Shown: positions 9,330 through 18,889, numbered from the stretch's first letter. The stretch: DNA of 64,000 nt from Salinivirgaceae bacterium (GCA_017557785.1 JAFYYA010000050.1:78587-142586), one strand, 5' to 3'. Translations and numbers: made by a program. The notes: a model not told the origin generated them from the sequence alone.

Positions 9330-9358
9330 GGGCGTAGTGCATTGAATCAACTTCGCCC
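9330..9358. terminator. Possible bidirectional terminator between convergent genes
   Basis: GGGCG at 9330-9334 pairs with CGCCC at 9354-9358, extended by AGT/ACT across a mismatch, with A-rich and T-rich flanks. It lies between the converging lipoprotein gene and the TRIC gene and overlaps the TRIC stop codon. Confidence 0.4.
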
Positions 9359-9988
9359 TTTCAGTGCTTCGTCTTCTTCTGCGGTGTCGTCTTTCATCAG
9401 CGGCAGACTGGCACTTTTGCGGACGGCCCAGATGCGAATCAGAATCACTGACGATGCGCTCAAAATCTCGCACATGGCATTGCCGATGCCAATTTTTTGG
9501 CAAATATAAAAGATGAAACCGCCTAATATGCAGGCAGTTGCGTATACGTCTTTGCGGAAGATGAGCGGCACTTCGTTGATGAGCGTGTCGCGCAGAATGC
9601 CGCCCGCCGCGCCCGTCAGCGTGCCCATGATGATGTTCACCCAAATAGGAAATCCCGCTGCAAGGCTTTTCTCGAATCCCACAACAGTGAACAGACCAAG
9701 CCCGATGGCATCGAACAGGAACATTGTGGTGTTCATTCGAACCAGTTGCTTGCCGAGAATTATCACCAGCAGAAGTGCAAAACCTGTGACAATCAGATAA
9801 GAAGGCTGTAGCATCCAAAAAGGTGTGACGCCGAGCAGAAGGTCGCGGATGGTGCCGCCGCCCACAGCCGTCACCAAACCGACAACGTAGGCGCCAAACC
9901 AGTCGAATTTCTTCGCTGCCGCCATGCGGATTCCGCTTATCGCGAAAGCGAAAGTTCCGATGTAGTCGAGTATGATGGTGAAAGTCAT
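9347..9988 (-). CDS. TRIC-type cation channel family protein (UPF0126)
   Basis: A 213-residue, seven-helix inner-membrane protein with the two inverted-repeat signatures of the prokaryotic TRIC family, GGGTIRDLL in the first half and GGILRDTL in the second. Characterised bacterial members form potassium-permeable trimers, each subunit with its own pore. The C-terminus (DDTAEEDEALKGRS) is acidic. It lies downstream of murB on the same strand with an 82-base gap and no separate promoter that I can see, so it may be read from the murB promoter. The family is clear; physiological role in bacteria is poorly known. Confidence 0.9.
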   Translation of the reverse strand: MTFTIILDYIGTFAFAISGIRMAAAKKFDWFGAYVVGLVTAVGGGTIRDLLLGVTPFWMLQPSYLIVTGFALLLVIILGKQLVRMNTTMFLFDAIGLGLFTVVGFEKSLAAGFPIWVNIIMGTLTGAAGGILRDTLINEVPLIFRKDVYATACILGGFIFYICQKIGIGNAMCEILSASSVILIRIWAVRKSASLPLMKDDTAEEDEALKGRS

Positions 9989-10070
9989 GGAAGTTAGGTG
10001 TTGGGGGGTAGGTGTTAGTTAATTACGAATTTTGAATTACGAATTACGACCATTGTCCGTTGTCTGTAGT
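9989..10070. repeat. Degenerate intergenic repeat tract
   Basis: Stuttering low-complexity words: TTAGGTGTT / TAGGTGTTAG, then ATTACGAATT written three times with variation, then GTCCGTTGTCTG. Similar words occur in other intergenic gaps of this window. No coding or RNA signal is seen. Confidence 0.6.
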
Positions 10071-11093
10071 CTAAATAACAATTGCTTCTGGTTCTATTTT
10101 TACACCAAAATTTTCAAACACAGCGTTTTGAACGTGGTGAGCCACATCAATGATGTCGCGGCCAGTGGCGCCGCCCAGATTGACGAGCACCAACGCCTGC
10201 TGTGTGTGTACACCTGCCGTTTTTGCCGCATTGGTATAGCCTTTCAGTCCGCAGCGGTCAATCATCCAGCCGGCGGCAACCTTCACGCGGCCTTCGCCCG
10301 CAGGGTAGGTAACCATGTCCGGAAACTTGGCCAAGAGTTTTTCGGCCACAACAGCATCAACCGTCGGGTTTTTGAAGAAACTGCCCACATTGCCCAGCAC
10401 TTTCGGGTCGGGCAGTTTGCTGTTGCGAATGTTGATAATTGCCTGTCGGATAGTACGCAGCGATGGTCCACCCAGTTTTTCAATCTCGCCGCTCAAACTG
10501 CCGTAATGAGTCACAAACTGCGGCTTTTTCGATAGTCGATATACCACAGAGTCAACCAGATACTTGTCTTTCAACTCGTGCTTGAACGCGCTGTCGCGAT
10601 AGCCGAAACGGCATTCGGCATTGGTCAGAGTGGTGGTTGAGCCATCGGTCAGGCTGACAATGTTCACACTTTCAATAGCGTCTTTGGCTTCACGGCCGTA
10701 TGCACCAATGTTCTGTACAGGTGATGCGCCAACAGTTCCCGGAATAAGCGACAGATTCTCGATTCCGCCCAAATTGCGCTCAACGGCCCATTCCACAAGC
10801 GTGTCCCACACGGTTCCCGCGCCAGCCTTCACAAGGCAGTAATCGTCGGTTTCGCTCTCAATGCTGATGCCCGAATTGTCAGGATGGATTATAATGCCAT
10901 CGAAATTATTGACAAACAAGATGTTGCATCCGCCGCCGAGAATCAGAATCCGCTTGTCGGTCAACGCACCAATCTGGCTGATGAGTTGACGTATGTCGTC
11001 GGGTGAGTGGTAGATGCAAAGTCGTTTGGTCGTCACATCTAACCCAAACGAATTCAATTCTTTAAGCCGAGCGTTTTCAACAATCTGTGGCAT
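10071..11093 (-). CDS. murB: UDP-N-acetylenolpyruvoylglucosamine reductase (MurB, type I)
   Basis: FAD enzyme that reduces UDP-GlcNAc-enolpyruvate to UDP-MurNAc in peptidoglycan precursor synthesis. The product from ATG 11093 is 340 residues, the usual type I length. Visible are the FAD loop ILGGGCNILF, the TVGASPVQNIGAYG motif, the proton-donor serine in GNVGSFFKNP, and AGWMIDRCGLKG near the C-terminus. The frame is open further upstream to 11144, but the -7 promoter box at 11109-11116 lies inside that extension, and the family begins at MPQIVENARLKELNSFG, so 11093 is the start. A short leader of about 10 bases is implied. Confidence 0.95.
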   Translation of the reverse strand: MPQIVENARLKELNSFGLDVTTKRLCIYHSPDDIRQLISQIGALTDKRILILGGGCNILFVNNFDGIIIHPDNSGISIESETDDYCLVKAGAGTVWDTLVEWAVERNLGGIENLSLIPGTVGASPVQNIGAYGREAKDAIESVNIVSLTDGSTTTLTNAECRFGYRDSAFKHELKDKYLVDSVVYRLSKKPQFVTHYGSLSGEIEKLGGPSLRTIRQAIINIRNSKLPDPKVLGNVGSFFKNPTVDAVVAEKLLAKFPDMVTYPAGEGRVKVAAGWMIDRCGLKGYTNAAKTAGVHTQQALVLVNLGGATGRDIIDVAHHVQNAVFENFGVKIEPEAIVI

Positions 11094-11108
11094 ATCTGTT
11101 GTTTTTGG

Positions 11109-11116
11109 CAAAGGTA
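11109..11116 (-). promoter_or_regulatory. -7 box (TACCTTTG) of murB
   Basis: Perfect match to TAnnTTTG on the minus strand 16 bases before the murB ATG. The -33 element is weak: the nearest TTG is 25 bases upstream instead of 19-21. It helps decide the murB start. Confidence 0.5.
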
Positions 11117-11263
11117 ATCGGCGCACGTTGATTGCCGACAGCAATTTATCAACAGTTAGAGTTGATAGGTTAGGGGCGTATAGGTTTCACAATGAATAAA
11201 CGAATCGTTGAAAACTTGCTTTTAAGTCGGCTGGTTTAAGTTTTCAGTTTGCGTTTACGTTTT

Positions 11264-11271
11264 TATATTTG
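11264..11271 (+). promoter_or_regulatory. -7 box (TATATTTG) of the peptide transporter gene
   Basis: Perfect TAnnTTTG match 21 bases before the ATG at 11292. The -33 region is T-rich (TTTT at 11241-11244) without a clear TTG. Confidence 0.5.
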
Positions 11272-11291
11272 CCTGATAAAACAATACATCA

Positions 11292-12848
11292 ATGTTCAAA
11301 AATCATCCAAAAGGGCTTTTGGCGGCAGCCTTGAGTAATATGGGCGAGCGGTTTGGCTACTATATTATGAATGCCGTTCTGGTGCTGTTTCTTTGCTCAA
11401 AATTCGGTTTGTCCGAAGAGAAGGCGACAGCCATCTATTCAGTGTTTTATATGGGAATCTACATTCTGAGCCTTGTGGGTGGCATTATTGCCGACCGCAC
11501 TCAGAACTACAAGGCCACCATCCAGTCGGGTTTGTTGGTTATGGCCACGGGCTATGTCATTCTGGCGGTGCCTATTCTGGCCACTGCTGGCAACATTGGG
11601 TGGCTTCTGCCGCTCACTTGCGTGGCACTATTCCTGATTGCTTTCGGCAACGGTCTGTTCAAGGGCAACTTGCAGGCCATTGTGGGTCAGATGTATGACA
11701 ATTTCGAAGCCGAAGCCGCCAAGCAGGGCGAAGAAGCGCTGGCTATTGCCAAAAGCCGCCGTGACCCTGGTTTCCAGATTTTCTATATGTTCATCAATGT
11801 AGGCGGACTGATTGCGCCGTTTGTAGCACCTGTTCTGCGTGGTTGGTGGTTGGGTGTCAACGATTTGGCCTACAACGCCGACCTTCCGGCACTCTGCCAT
11901 CAGTATATTGCTGCTGGTGCGGCTATGGCGCCTGATGCTCTTGCAAAACTCAACGACCTGATTCCGGCAGTGGCTGCTGCAGTTCCTGCCGATTTGGGCG
12001 CGTTCTGCCGCAACTATCTCGATGTGTTCAACACCGGCGTTCACTATTCATTTATCGCTTCGGTGGTGGCAATGCTCATTTCGCTCACCATTTTTGTGAC
12101 AACCAAACGCCAACTGCCTACACCGGCAAAACGTACGGCTCAGGCAAGTGTTGAGTACACAGCGGAAGAAAAGGCTGCAATGGCCACCGAAATCCGCCAG
12201 CGCATCTATGCTCTTTTTGCAGTGCTGGTGATTGCAGTGTTCTTCTGGTGGTCGTTCCATCAGAATGGCACGTCGATGTCGCTCTTTGCACGCGATTTTG
12301 TCATCACATCGGCCATTCCGCCAGAGATTTGGCAGGCCGTCAATCCATTCTTTGTCATTGTGCTCACATTCCCGATAATGTGGCTTTTCGGCACTCGCTG
12401 GGGGCGTACATTCTCGACGCCGCGTAAGATTGGCATCGGTATGGGCATTGCCGGATTGGCTTATATCATTATGACTGTGTTCTGTGCAACTAAAGGCTAT
12501 CCTTCGGCAACCGCATTCCGTGAACTTGATGCTGCAACAGCCGGCACACTTAAATCGGGTCCGGTGATACTGATAATTTATTATTTCTTCATGACTGTGG
12601 CCGAGTTGTTCATCAGTCCGCTTGGCCTGAGTTTCGTGTCGAAGGTGGCACCTAAAAACCTGCTCGGTCTGTGCCAGGGACTTTGGCTTGGCGCAACGGC
12701 CGTGGGCAACGGATTCCTTTGGATTGGACCGCTCATGTATAATAAAATTCCTATCTGGCAATGCTGGGCTGTGTTCTTTGCTGTCTGCTTCATCTCAATG
12801 GCCGTAATGTTCGGAATGGTCAAGTGGCTTGAGAAGGTGACGAAGTAA
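11292..12848 (+). CDS. Proton-dependent oligopeptide transporter (POT/PTR family)
   Basis: A 518-residue major-facilitator membrane protein that imports di- and tripeptides with protons. The POT signature ExxERFxYY is present as SNMGERFGYYIM in helix 1. The conserved FYMGIYILSLVGGIIAD segment follows in helix 2, and LFISPLGLSFVSKVAP near the C-terminus matches the PTR pattern in helix 10. About 12-14 hydrophobic helices are visible, with a soluble insertion (residues 140-175 and 195-245) that is longer than in classic members. Bacteroidetes POT proteins often have such insertions. The DUF4924 gene starts 12 bases downstream, so the two are probably co-transcribed. Confidence 0.92.
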   Translation: MFKNHPKGLLAAALSNMGERFGYYIMNAVLVLFLCSKFGLSEEKATAIYSVFYMGIYILSLVGGIIADRTQNYKATIQSGLLVMATGYVILAVPILATAGNIGWLLPLTCVALFLIAFGNGLFKGNLQAIVGQMYDNFEAEAAKQGEEALAIAKSRRDPGFQIFYMFINVGGLIAPFVAPVLRGWWLGVNDLAYNADLPALCHQYIAAGAAMAPDALAKLNDLIPAVAAAVPADLGAFCRNYLDVFNTGVHYSFIASVVAMLISLTIFVTTKRQLPTPAKRTAQASVEYTAEEKAAMATEIRQRIYALFAVLVIAVFFWWSFHQNGTSMSLFARDFVITSAIPPEIWQAVNPFFVIVLTFPIMWLFGTRWGRTFSTPRKIGIGMGIAGLAYIIMTVFCATKGYPSATAFRELDAATAGTLKSGPVILIIYYFFMTVAELFISPLGLSFVSKVAPKNLLGLCQGLWLGATAVGNGFLWIGPLMYNKIPIWQCWAVFFAVCFISMAVMFGMVKWLEKVTK

Positions 12849-12859
12849 ACAACACGCTT

Positions 12860-13411
12860 ATGTACGTAGCATATCAGAAAAAGAGAGAGAATATCTGCGA
12901 GTATTTTCTCTATATGTTTCAGATAGAAGACATTATCAGGGCTTGCGGACTTAACCGGCAGACGATTGAGCAAACCGTTATGCCACGATACTCGCACGAG
13001 CCTGCTGTTCAGGCCGAAGTGAGCCAATGGTATTTCGGTCTTGCCGACCAAATGGAAGAAGAGCGCATTCAAGCGCACGGGCATCTGGTATCGCTGGCTA
13101 ACAAAATCAACGAAGTGCTTGATTTTCATCTCTACCTGATGAATAATCCAAAGGAAGTGGCTTATCAGATGCAGTTTGCAAAAGTTGAGCCAATCATTGG
13201 CGAACTGCGTCAGAAACAGCCGTCAGCCGATACGCTTAGCGACTTGCATCTGGCGCTCAACGCTGTATATGGCTTCACCATTCTGCGGCTGAAAGGCACA
13301 CAGGTGTCGAAAGAAACGGCTGCTGCCATCTCATCGCTGGTGGTATGGCTCAACGCTCTGTCAGCCAAATTCAAAGATTACGAAACGGGTGAGTTGAAAC
13401 TTGATTTGTAA
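12860..13411 (+). CDS. DUF4924 family protein
   Basis: A 183-residue soluble, helical protein. The N-terminus YVAYQKKRENICEYFLYMFQ and the block AEVSQWYFGLADQM match DUF4924 of Bacteroidales as I recall it. It has no signal peptide or membrane segment, so it is cytoplasmic. It follows the POT gene by 12 bases. Its TAA stop directly abuts the stop codon of the convergent phosphatase gene, with no spacer. Function is unknown. Confidence 0.8.
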   Translation: MYVAYQKKRENICEYFLYMFQIEDIIRACGLNRQTIEQTVMPRYSHEPAVQAEVSQWYFGLADQMEEERIQAHGHLVSLANKINEVLDFHLYLMNNPKEVAYQMQFAKVEPIIGELRQKQPSADTLSDLHLALNAVYGFTILRLKGTQVSKETAAAISSLVVWLNALSAKFKDYETGELKLDL

Positions 13412-15994
13412 TCAAAGGTCCTGAGAGTTGTAGCGGATTCCGATTACAAGAATGTCATCAACCTGGTCGTAGCGGCCGCGCCATTCGTCGTGAGCCTTTA
13501 TAATCAGGTTTTTCTGCTCTTTCATTGGCAGGTCTTTGATTTCGTCGAGCAGGTCCTTGAATCGTTTTGTAAGGTATTTCTTGCCATCGCCGCCGCCAAA
13601 CTGGTCGATAATACCGTCAGAGAAGATGTAGAACTGGTCGCCTGGTTTGAACGTGTGCTCGTGGTTAGTGTAGTTGCTGTTTACCGCTGTGCCCGAAATG
13701 TTGCTCGTAATAGGAATCTTGTCGCCTTTCAACTCAACAAACTCGTTACCACTGTAAAGGTACATCGGGCGTAGGGCACCGGCATATTCAATCAGGTGAT
13801 TCTCTTTGTCGATGACAGCAACGGCAATGTCCATTCCGTCATTGTTCTGATCAAGCATTCCTTCGCTTTTCAGCGATATTTTGATTTTCCGGTTCAGGTG
13901 CTTGAGAATGTCGGCAGGGCGGTATATGGCATTGTGAATCACAATCGAATTCAGCAGATAACTTCCAATGATTGAAAGGAATGCGCCAGGAACGCCATGT
14001 CCGGTGCAGTCGACAGCGGCAATAAAATACTTGTTGTCGATGCGGTGATACCAGTAGAAGTCGCCGCTGACAATGTCTTTCGGCATGAAGAGCACGAAAC
14101 TGTCGCTGAAGTCGCGTTGTATCTGCTTGATTTTTGGCATCATGGCTGTCTGTATGCGCTTTGCGTAGCGTATGCTGCCGAAAATCTCGTTCTGCTTGGC
14201 TTCAATCTCGTCTTTTTGCAGCAAGGCAAGGTTGCGCTGCTTTTCGGCTTCAGCCTTCTGTTGCTCGACTTTCTTCTCGTACAGTTTCAGTTGGGTGATG
14301 TCGGCATCCACAGCGATAATGAGTGTCACATTCTCTTGAGCGTCTAGAATAGGGGTAAGGGTTGTCTGCATCCAGATGCTCTCGTCGTCGTCAGATTTTT
14401 CTTCCGACTCGTACGAAGCGACCACTTTCTGGTTCAGGCAGGTAGAGAGTGCGTCCTGCAGGCTCTCTGGGGTTGCGCTGACATCGACAATGTTGATATG
14501 CGGTCCAGCCTTGTATTCTTCAAGGGTTTTGTTGATGAGTTTGCCAAACGCGGCGTTGAACCAGTCGATCTCGCCGTTGGGTTGGAATATCGAGATGCGG
14601 TTGTTCGACAGATTTGTCACCTGCGATATTTTGTTCAACTCATTGTTTTTCAGTTGCAACAGTTCTTTTTGTGCCCGCAACTCTTCGCGTTGGTCTTGAA
14701 GTGCGTTTTTCTGTTGAATCAGTTCTTCACGTTGTGAGTTCAACTCTTCGTTCTGCTGGTTAATCAGTTCGGTGCGCTTGCTAATGCTTTTTTCCAGATT
14801 CTGGTTCATTTCGTAATATTCGGTACGCGATTTGACAAATTTCCGTCCGAAATGAAGCAGCGATAGTGCAGCCAAAGCCATCAGTGCAATCTTCACGTAA
14901 TGCTCGTTGGTATAGACAAGCATGCCGTGTTCTTTGTCGATAATATTCCTATAAATGAGCGAAATAAGAATTGTGGCCGATATCAAAACGTGCAGGATGA
15001 ATACGGGTGAGCGTTTTTGCCAGTTCGATGCCACACTATAGAAGAAATATGCAAATGTGAGTGTGATCAATATCTTCAGCATTATTACCCTTGACAGGGA
15101 ATCGAACGATACTAATGATATGATTGTGGTTATAGCACCCAGCAAAATCATCATGTTCGATAAATCGTAACGCAGTTTTTTGATTGGTCGCGGCGGCATA
15201 TTGTATTTCTGATAGTAGATGAACGCCGTGATCGCCAGCGGTTTCATCAATTTGCCAAACAAAATGTTGGTCGATGGTGAGTTCGGAACAAGATATCGGA
15301 AAAGAGTAAGGTCGTAATGCAGCAGCAGAAACAATAGGCAGAGCATCAGATTCAGACTGGCGACGTAAACTTTCTGATGTTCTGAAATGTACAGCAACAG
15401 CATTGCTAGAATGGTCAGCAGGGCGAGCGCGTACACCAGTCCGTTCATTGTTTGGTCGAAGGTGCCTTCGTCGAAGAACTGCTTGCCGGGTTTCATCTCT
15501 ATTGGGATTTGCACCACGTGGGGCTGTGCCGAGAATTTTATGCAATAAGTTGCTGTGGTCAAAGGCATTATTGTCACCACAAAATTATAGAACTTTGAGT
15601 CGCTGGGGCGCTGTGAGAATGGGTAGTTCAAGCCTGTATTAAAGAATGTTGAGTCGTTGACTGAGTGAAAGACCAGTTCGTAAATCGTTGGGTTTTTCAG
15701 GCTTAAAAAGAACGATTGCCGGCGTTTGGTGTTGTTAGTCACGCTGAAGAGCACCCATGTGTCGTTTTTGTTGCCGCCGATGGTTATCACATTGCCGGGC
15801 AGTTGGTTGTAGTTGCGGAAGAATTTTTCCGATGTGGCGGTTTCGAATGTCATTCCGCCTGTTGGGTCTTCATAGTAGAAGATGTTTTCCGAAAGGTCGA
15901 GTTGCTTGTCAACGTTGGCATCAGTCAACACAATGGCTGCCTGACACAAAAAGGTCAGATTCAGCAAAATCGCTATAATAGAGAGTCTCTTCAT
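13412..15994 (-). CDS. Membrane-bound SpoIIE-type serine phosphatase with 7TM-DISM and PAS domains
   Basis: Domain order in 860 residues: signal peptide (1-19), periplasmic 7TMR-DISMED2-like sensor (about 30-170), seven transmembrane helices (about 185-390), a long Gln/Glu-rich coiled coil (about 395-455), a PAS domain (about 460-570), a second coiled coil, and a SpoIIE/PPM phosphatase domain (about 635-855). The metal-site motifs of the phosphatase are present: AAVDCTGHGVPGAF, FSDGIIDQFGG and DDILVIG. The protein probably senses a periplasmic ligand and dephosphorylates an anti-sigma-factor antagonist or similar partner, but no partner-switch genes lie nearby. It is convergent with DUF4924 with zero spacing. 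Confidence 0.9.
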   Translation of the reverse strand: MKRLSIIAILLNLTFLCQAAIVLTDANVDKQLDLSENIFYYEDPTGGMTFETATSEKFFRNYNQLPGNVITIGGNKNDTWVLFSVTNNTKRRQSFFLSLKNPTIYELVFHSVNDSTFFNTGLNYPFSQRPSDSKFYNFVVTIMPLTTATYCIKFSAQPHVVQIPIEMKPGKQFFDEGTFDQTMNGLVYALALLTILAMLLLYISEHQKVYVASLNLMLCLLFLLLHYDLTLFRYLVPNSPSTNILFGKLMKPLAITAFIYYQKYNMPPRPIKKLRYDLSNMMILLGAITTIISLVSFDSLSRVIMLKILITLTFAYFFYSVASNWQKRSPVFILHVLISATILISLIYRNIIDKEHGMLVYTNEHYVKIALMALAALSLLHFGRKFVKSRTEYYEMNQNLEKSISKRTELINQQNEELNSQREELIQQKNALQDQREELRAQKELLQLKNNELNKISQVTNLSNNRISIFQPNGEIDWFNAAFGKLINKTLEEYKAGPHINIVDVSATPESLQDALSTCLNQKVVASYESEEKSDDDESIWMQTTLTPILDAQENVTLIIAVDADITQLKLYEKKVEQQKAEAEKQRNLALLQKDEIEAKQNEIFGSIRYAKRIQTAMMPKIKQIQRDFSDSFVLFMPKDIVSGDFYWYHRIDNKYFIAAVDCTGHGVPGAFLSIIGSYLLNSIVIHNAIYRPADILKHLNRKIKISLKSEGMLDQNNDGMDIAVAVIDKENHLIEYAGALRPMYLYSGNEFVELKGDKIPITSNISGTAVNSNYTNHEHTFKPGDQFYIFSDGIIDQFGGGDGKKYLTKRFKDLLDEIKDLPMKEQKNLIIKAHDEWRGRYDQVDDILVIGIRYNSQDL

Positions 15995-16014
15995 TGCCCT
16001 TCACCAACGAGCCC

Positions 16015-16046
16015 TAAATATAGCAAATAATATTCTAGAATTGAAA
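16015..16046 (-). promoter_or_regulatory. Candidate promoter of the phosphatase gene
   Basis: On the minus strand TTTC (16043-16046), 20 bases, then TATATTTA (16015-16022), one mismatch each from TTTG and TAnnTTTG. It would start transcription about 14 bases before the ATG. Confidence 0.3.
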
Positions 16047-16047
16047 T

Positions 16048-18054
16048 CTATTTCTTTTCGTCGAATTTCTCGATTCCCTTGTCCAGAAATTCAACAAACT
16101 CGCTGACGTTCAGGTTGTAACCCATCGGGTCGGCAAGCAGGTTGCCGTCGGTGTCGAGCAGGCAGTAGTAGGGTTGGGCGTTGATTTTAAAGCGGCTAAT
16201 TTGAAAATCGGCGTTCACTTTGCCAATGCTTTTCTTCACTTTCCCGTCGTATTCCGATGTTACCCATTCGCTTTCGGGCAACACGGTCTTGTCATCGACA
16301 TAGAGCGCCACCACAATGTAGTCGTTGCGCAGCCGATCGAGTACTTCGGCATCGGCCCAGACGCGGGCTTCCATCTCGCGGCAGTTAACACATCCGTGAC
16401 CGGTAAAGTCGATAAACAGCGGTTTGTCTTGCTCTTTGGCGCATTCAAGTGCCTGGTTATAATCGAAATAGCCTTGTAGGCCGTGCGGCAGATGCAGTAG
16501 GTCGGCATATTTGGGCGTTTCGCATAATGATAATTCATAGTCGTCTGCGGCAACAGTGGCTTTCGCTGAAAGGTCAAAATCGATGGTGGTTTGCGGCGGC
16601 AGATATCCCGAAAGGGCCTTCAGTGGCGCGCCCCACATTCCGGGAATCAGGTAGATAGTAAACGCCGTTGTGAGCAGTCCGAGCAGCAACCGAAACACTT
16701 TCGGCGGGTTGTTTTGTGTTTCGCCAATCTGCAGTTTTCCAAGCAAAAACAGGCTCAAAAGGGCGAAAACGGCAATCCAGATGGCAAGATAGACTTCGCG
16801 GTCCAGAATGCCCCAGTGGTAGGTTTGGTCGGCTACGCTCAGGAATTTCAAGCCGAGTGCAATCTCAATAAAGCCCAGCGTAACCTTCACGGTATTGAGC
16901 CAACTGCCTGATTTGGGCAGTTTTGTGAGCCACGACGGAAAAAACGCCAGCAGAGTGAACGGCAGCGCGAAAGCCGCCGAGAAGGCCAGCATTGTGACAA
17001 TCGGTTCCCAGATGTCGCCTTGCGTCGATTTGACAAGGATTGTGCCCACTATGGGACCGGTGCACGAGAATGACACCAGAACCAGCGTCAGCGCCATAAA
17101 AAGCACGCCAACCAGTCCGCCACGGTTCGATTTTGAGTCGGCTTTGTTGATTAGCGAGCTTGGCAGAACAATCTCGAACGCGCCCAGAAACGATGCGGCA
17201 AACACCATAAAAATGATGAAAAACAGCACGTTAGGCAACCAATGTGTCGACAGCCAGTTAAAAATATCGGCGGTAACCGATTGTCCGCCAATCAGATATG
17301 TGGCAACAATAATTATTGCGATTGGAATGGTGTAGAGCGCCACAATTGCAAGTCCGAATGCCGACGCCATTGTGCGCGAGCGGCCTTTGTTCTGTTCGTT
17401 TTTCAGAAAGAACGACACGGTCATCGGAACCATGGGGAAGACGCACGGCGTGAGCAACGCGGCAAAGCCCCAAAGAATGGCCTCGAGAATCACCTTCCAG
17501 ATTGAGTTTGAGTTGGCGGTGTGCACAACGGGCTCACTTTCAGTTAATTTTGCACCGTCCGATGGCTCGGCAGGGGCAGGAACAGAACTTTGTCCGCCGT
17601 CCAGAATCGACAGGCTGAACTCTTTGTCGCCCATTACGCACATCTCGTCGGAACAAGTCTGATACTCAATTTTGCCACTCACTGTGGGGGCAGGGCCAAT
17701 CACTTTTACAGTTTGCGCAAAAATGGCTTCGTTGCAGAAATAGCGCACGACGGCGCCTGCTATCTCATCTTTCTCTTCAGTCACTTTCGACAATTCGCGC
17801 ACAGTGTCAACGCGCTCAACATCAGTCAGTTGCTCAAACGAGAAACTTGTCGGCAACGAGTAGTTGCCTTTGGGCAGATACTGCGCAAAGATGTGCCAGC
17901 CTGCGTCAATCTTGGCTTTGAAGTTGATTTGATACTCGTTTTCGCCTGTCTTTTGGCTGCTGATATCCCATTTTACAGGGTTTTGAATCTGCGCGGTAGC
18001 CGAGCAAACCACAAACGTGGCAATTGCTAAAAGGCTTTGTTTCAAGAATTTCAT
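16048..18054 (-). CDS. dsbD: Thiol:disulfide interchange protein DsbD
   Basis: Carries reducing power from cytoplasmic thioredoxin across the inner membrane to periplasmic partners. Domain order: signal peptide (MKFLKQSLLAIATFVVCS), DsbD-alpha-like N-domain with the cysteine pair in QTCSDEMCVMG, a membrane domain of eight helices with the redox cysteines in LTPCVFPMVP and SCTGPIVGT, and a C-terminal thioredoxin-like domain with GHGCVNCREME. The open frame extends to 18099, but ATG 18054 gives the signal peptide and a promoter sits upstream. All three cysteine pairs are present, so the relay should work. Its targets may include c-type cytochrome maturation or disulfide isomerases; neither is shown here. 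Confidence 0.93.
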   Translation of the reverse strand: MKFLKQSLLAIATFVVCSATAQIQNPVKWDISSQKTGENEYQINFKAKIDAGWHIFAQYLPKGNYSLPTSFSFEQLTDVERVDTVRELSKVTEEKDEIAGAVVRYFCNEAIFAQTVKVIGPAPTVSGKIEYQTCSDEMCVMGDKEFSLSILDGGQSSVPAPAEPSDGAKLTESEPVVHTANSNSIWKVILEAILWGFAALLTPCVFPMVPMTVSFFLKNEQNKGRSRTMASAFGLAIVALYTIPIAIIIVATYLIGGQSVTADIFNWLSTHWLPNVLFFIIFMVFAASFLGAFEIVLPSSLINKADSKSNRGGLVGVLFMALTLVLVSFSCTGPIVGTILVKSTQGDIWEPIVTMLAFSAAFALPFTLLAFFPSWLTKLPKSGSWLNTVKVTLGFIEIALGLKFLSVADQTYHWGILDREVYLAIWIAVFALLSLFLLGKLQIGETQNNPPKVFRLLLGLLTTAFTIYLIPGMWGAPLKALSGYLPPQTTIDFDLSAKATVAADDYELSLCETPKYADLLHLPHGLQGYFDYNQALECAKEQDKPLFIDFTGHGCVNCREMEARVWADAEVLDRLRNDYIVVALYVDDKTVLPESEWVTSEYDGKVKKSIGKVNADFQISRFKINAQPYYCLLDTDGNLLADPMGYNLNVSEFVEFLDKGIEKFDEKK

Positions 18055-18108
18055 AGTTCTTTTGCTTAGATTGTTTTGTGTGATAAAAATTGTTACCAAT
18101 CAATAGTT

Positions 18109-18140
18109 CAAAAATAACTATGCGTTTGATTGTATTCCAA
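18109..18140 (-). promoter_or_regulatory. Promoter of dsbD
   Basis: On the minus strand TTG (18138-18140), 21 bases, then TATTTTTG (18109-18116), a perfect TAnnTTTG. It predicts a leader of about 48 bases and supports the start at 18054. Confidence 0.5.
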
Positions 18141-18166
18141 TTTTTCGGTGAGATTTTTGCGCCGAT

Positions 18167-18889
18167 TCAGTTTTTTGTCAGCAACGGCAGTGCATCAAGC
18201 AGTTGTAACATATTGTCGAACACAATGTTGGCACCGGCTGCCGTAAGGTCCGATTTGGCGAGAATTCCTGTGTTGACGCCAACAGTGAACACGCCTGCAG
18301 CCACACCTGCCATAATGCCTAGCGGTGCATTCTCAACCACCAGTGCTTCGTTGGGGGCCACGCCGAGTTTTTGCAACCCCATCAGGTACGGTTCAGGGTA
18401 AGGCTTGCCGTGCGTCACATCGAGAGCGGTAACCATCAGTTCGCGGCTGAACCGGCCGTTGAAAAGGCTCTCAACACGCTCGAGAGTAGTGCTCTCGCCA
18501 GAGCCGGTGACAATGGTTCTTGCAATATTGTTTTCGGCCAGATAGTCAACCACATCGGTAATGTTGCTGATGAGTTCGGGGGCGGGCATCTGACGGAAAA
18601 ATCCGCTCTTGATGCGGTAGATTTCACGTTGCTCGTCGGGTGTGCTGTGACGGCCAAAGGCTTTCTGAAACTCTTCGTCGATGGTTGACGCGCCAGTGCG
18701 GCCTTCGTTAAGATAGACTTGATACTCAGAGAATTGAACCCCGCATTCGGCGAAAGCCTTAACCCACGCTTTGGCGTGCAGGGGCATGCTGTTGAAGATG
18801 ACGCCGTCCATATCGAACATAACAGCCTTGATATTCAGCGCTGTATGTCCTGTAGCCGACAGATAGTTACGTATGGCGGTTTGTATCAT
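18167..18889 (-). CDS. HAD-superfamily phosphatase/phosphomutase (beta-PGM-like)
   Basis: HAD hydrolase with a cap inserted after motif I. Motif I is MFDMDGVIFNSMPLH with both aspartates; motif II is IVTGSGE; the motif III lysine is in HGKPYPEPYL; motif IV reads VVENAPLGIMAG, with Asn where the usual second acidic residue stands. That EN variant occurs in a known subset of the family, so it does not imply a dead enzyme. The frame is open to 19069, but a strong promoter at 18909-18938 lies within that extension, so ATG 18889 is the start (240 residues). Substrate is unknown; sugar phosphates are likely for this subfamily. Confidence 0.88.
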   Translation of the reverse strand: MIQTAIRNYLSATGHTALNIKAVMFDMDGVIFNSMPLHAKAWVKAFAECGVQFSEYQVYLNEGRTGASTIDEEFQKAFGRHSTPDEQREIYRIKSGFFRQMPAPELISNITDVVDYLAENNIARTIVTGSGESTTLERVESLFNGRFSRELMVTALDVTHGKPYPEPYLMGLQKLGVAPNEALVVENAPLGIMAGVAAGVFTVGVNTGILAKSDLTAAGANIVFDNMLQLLDALPLLTKN

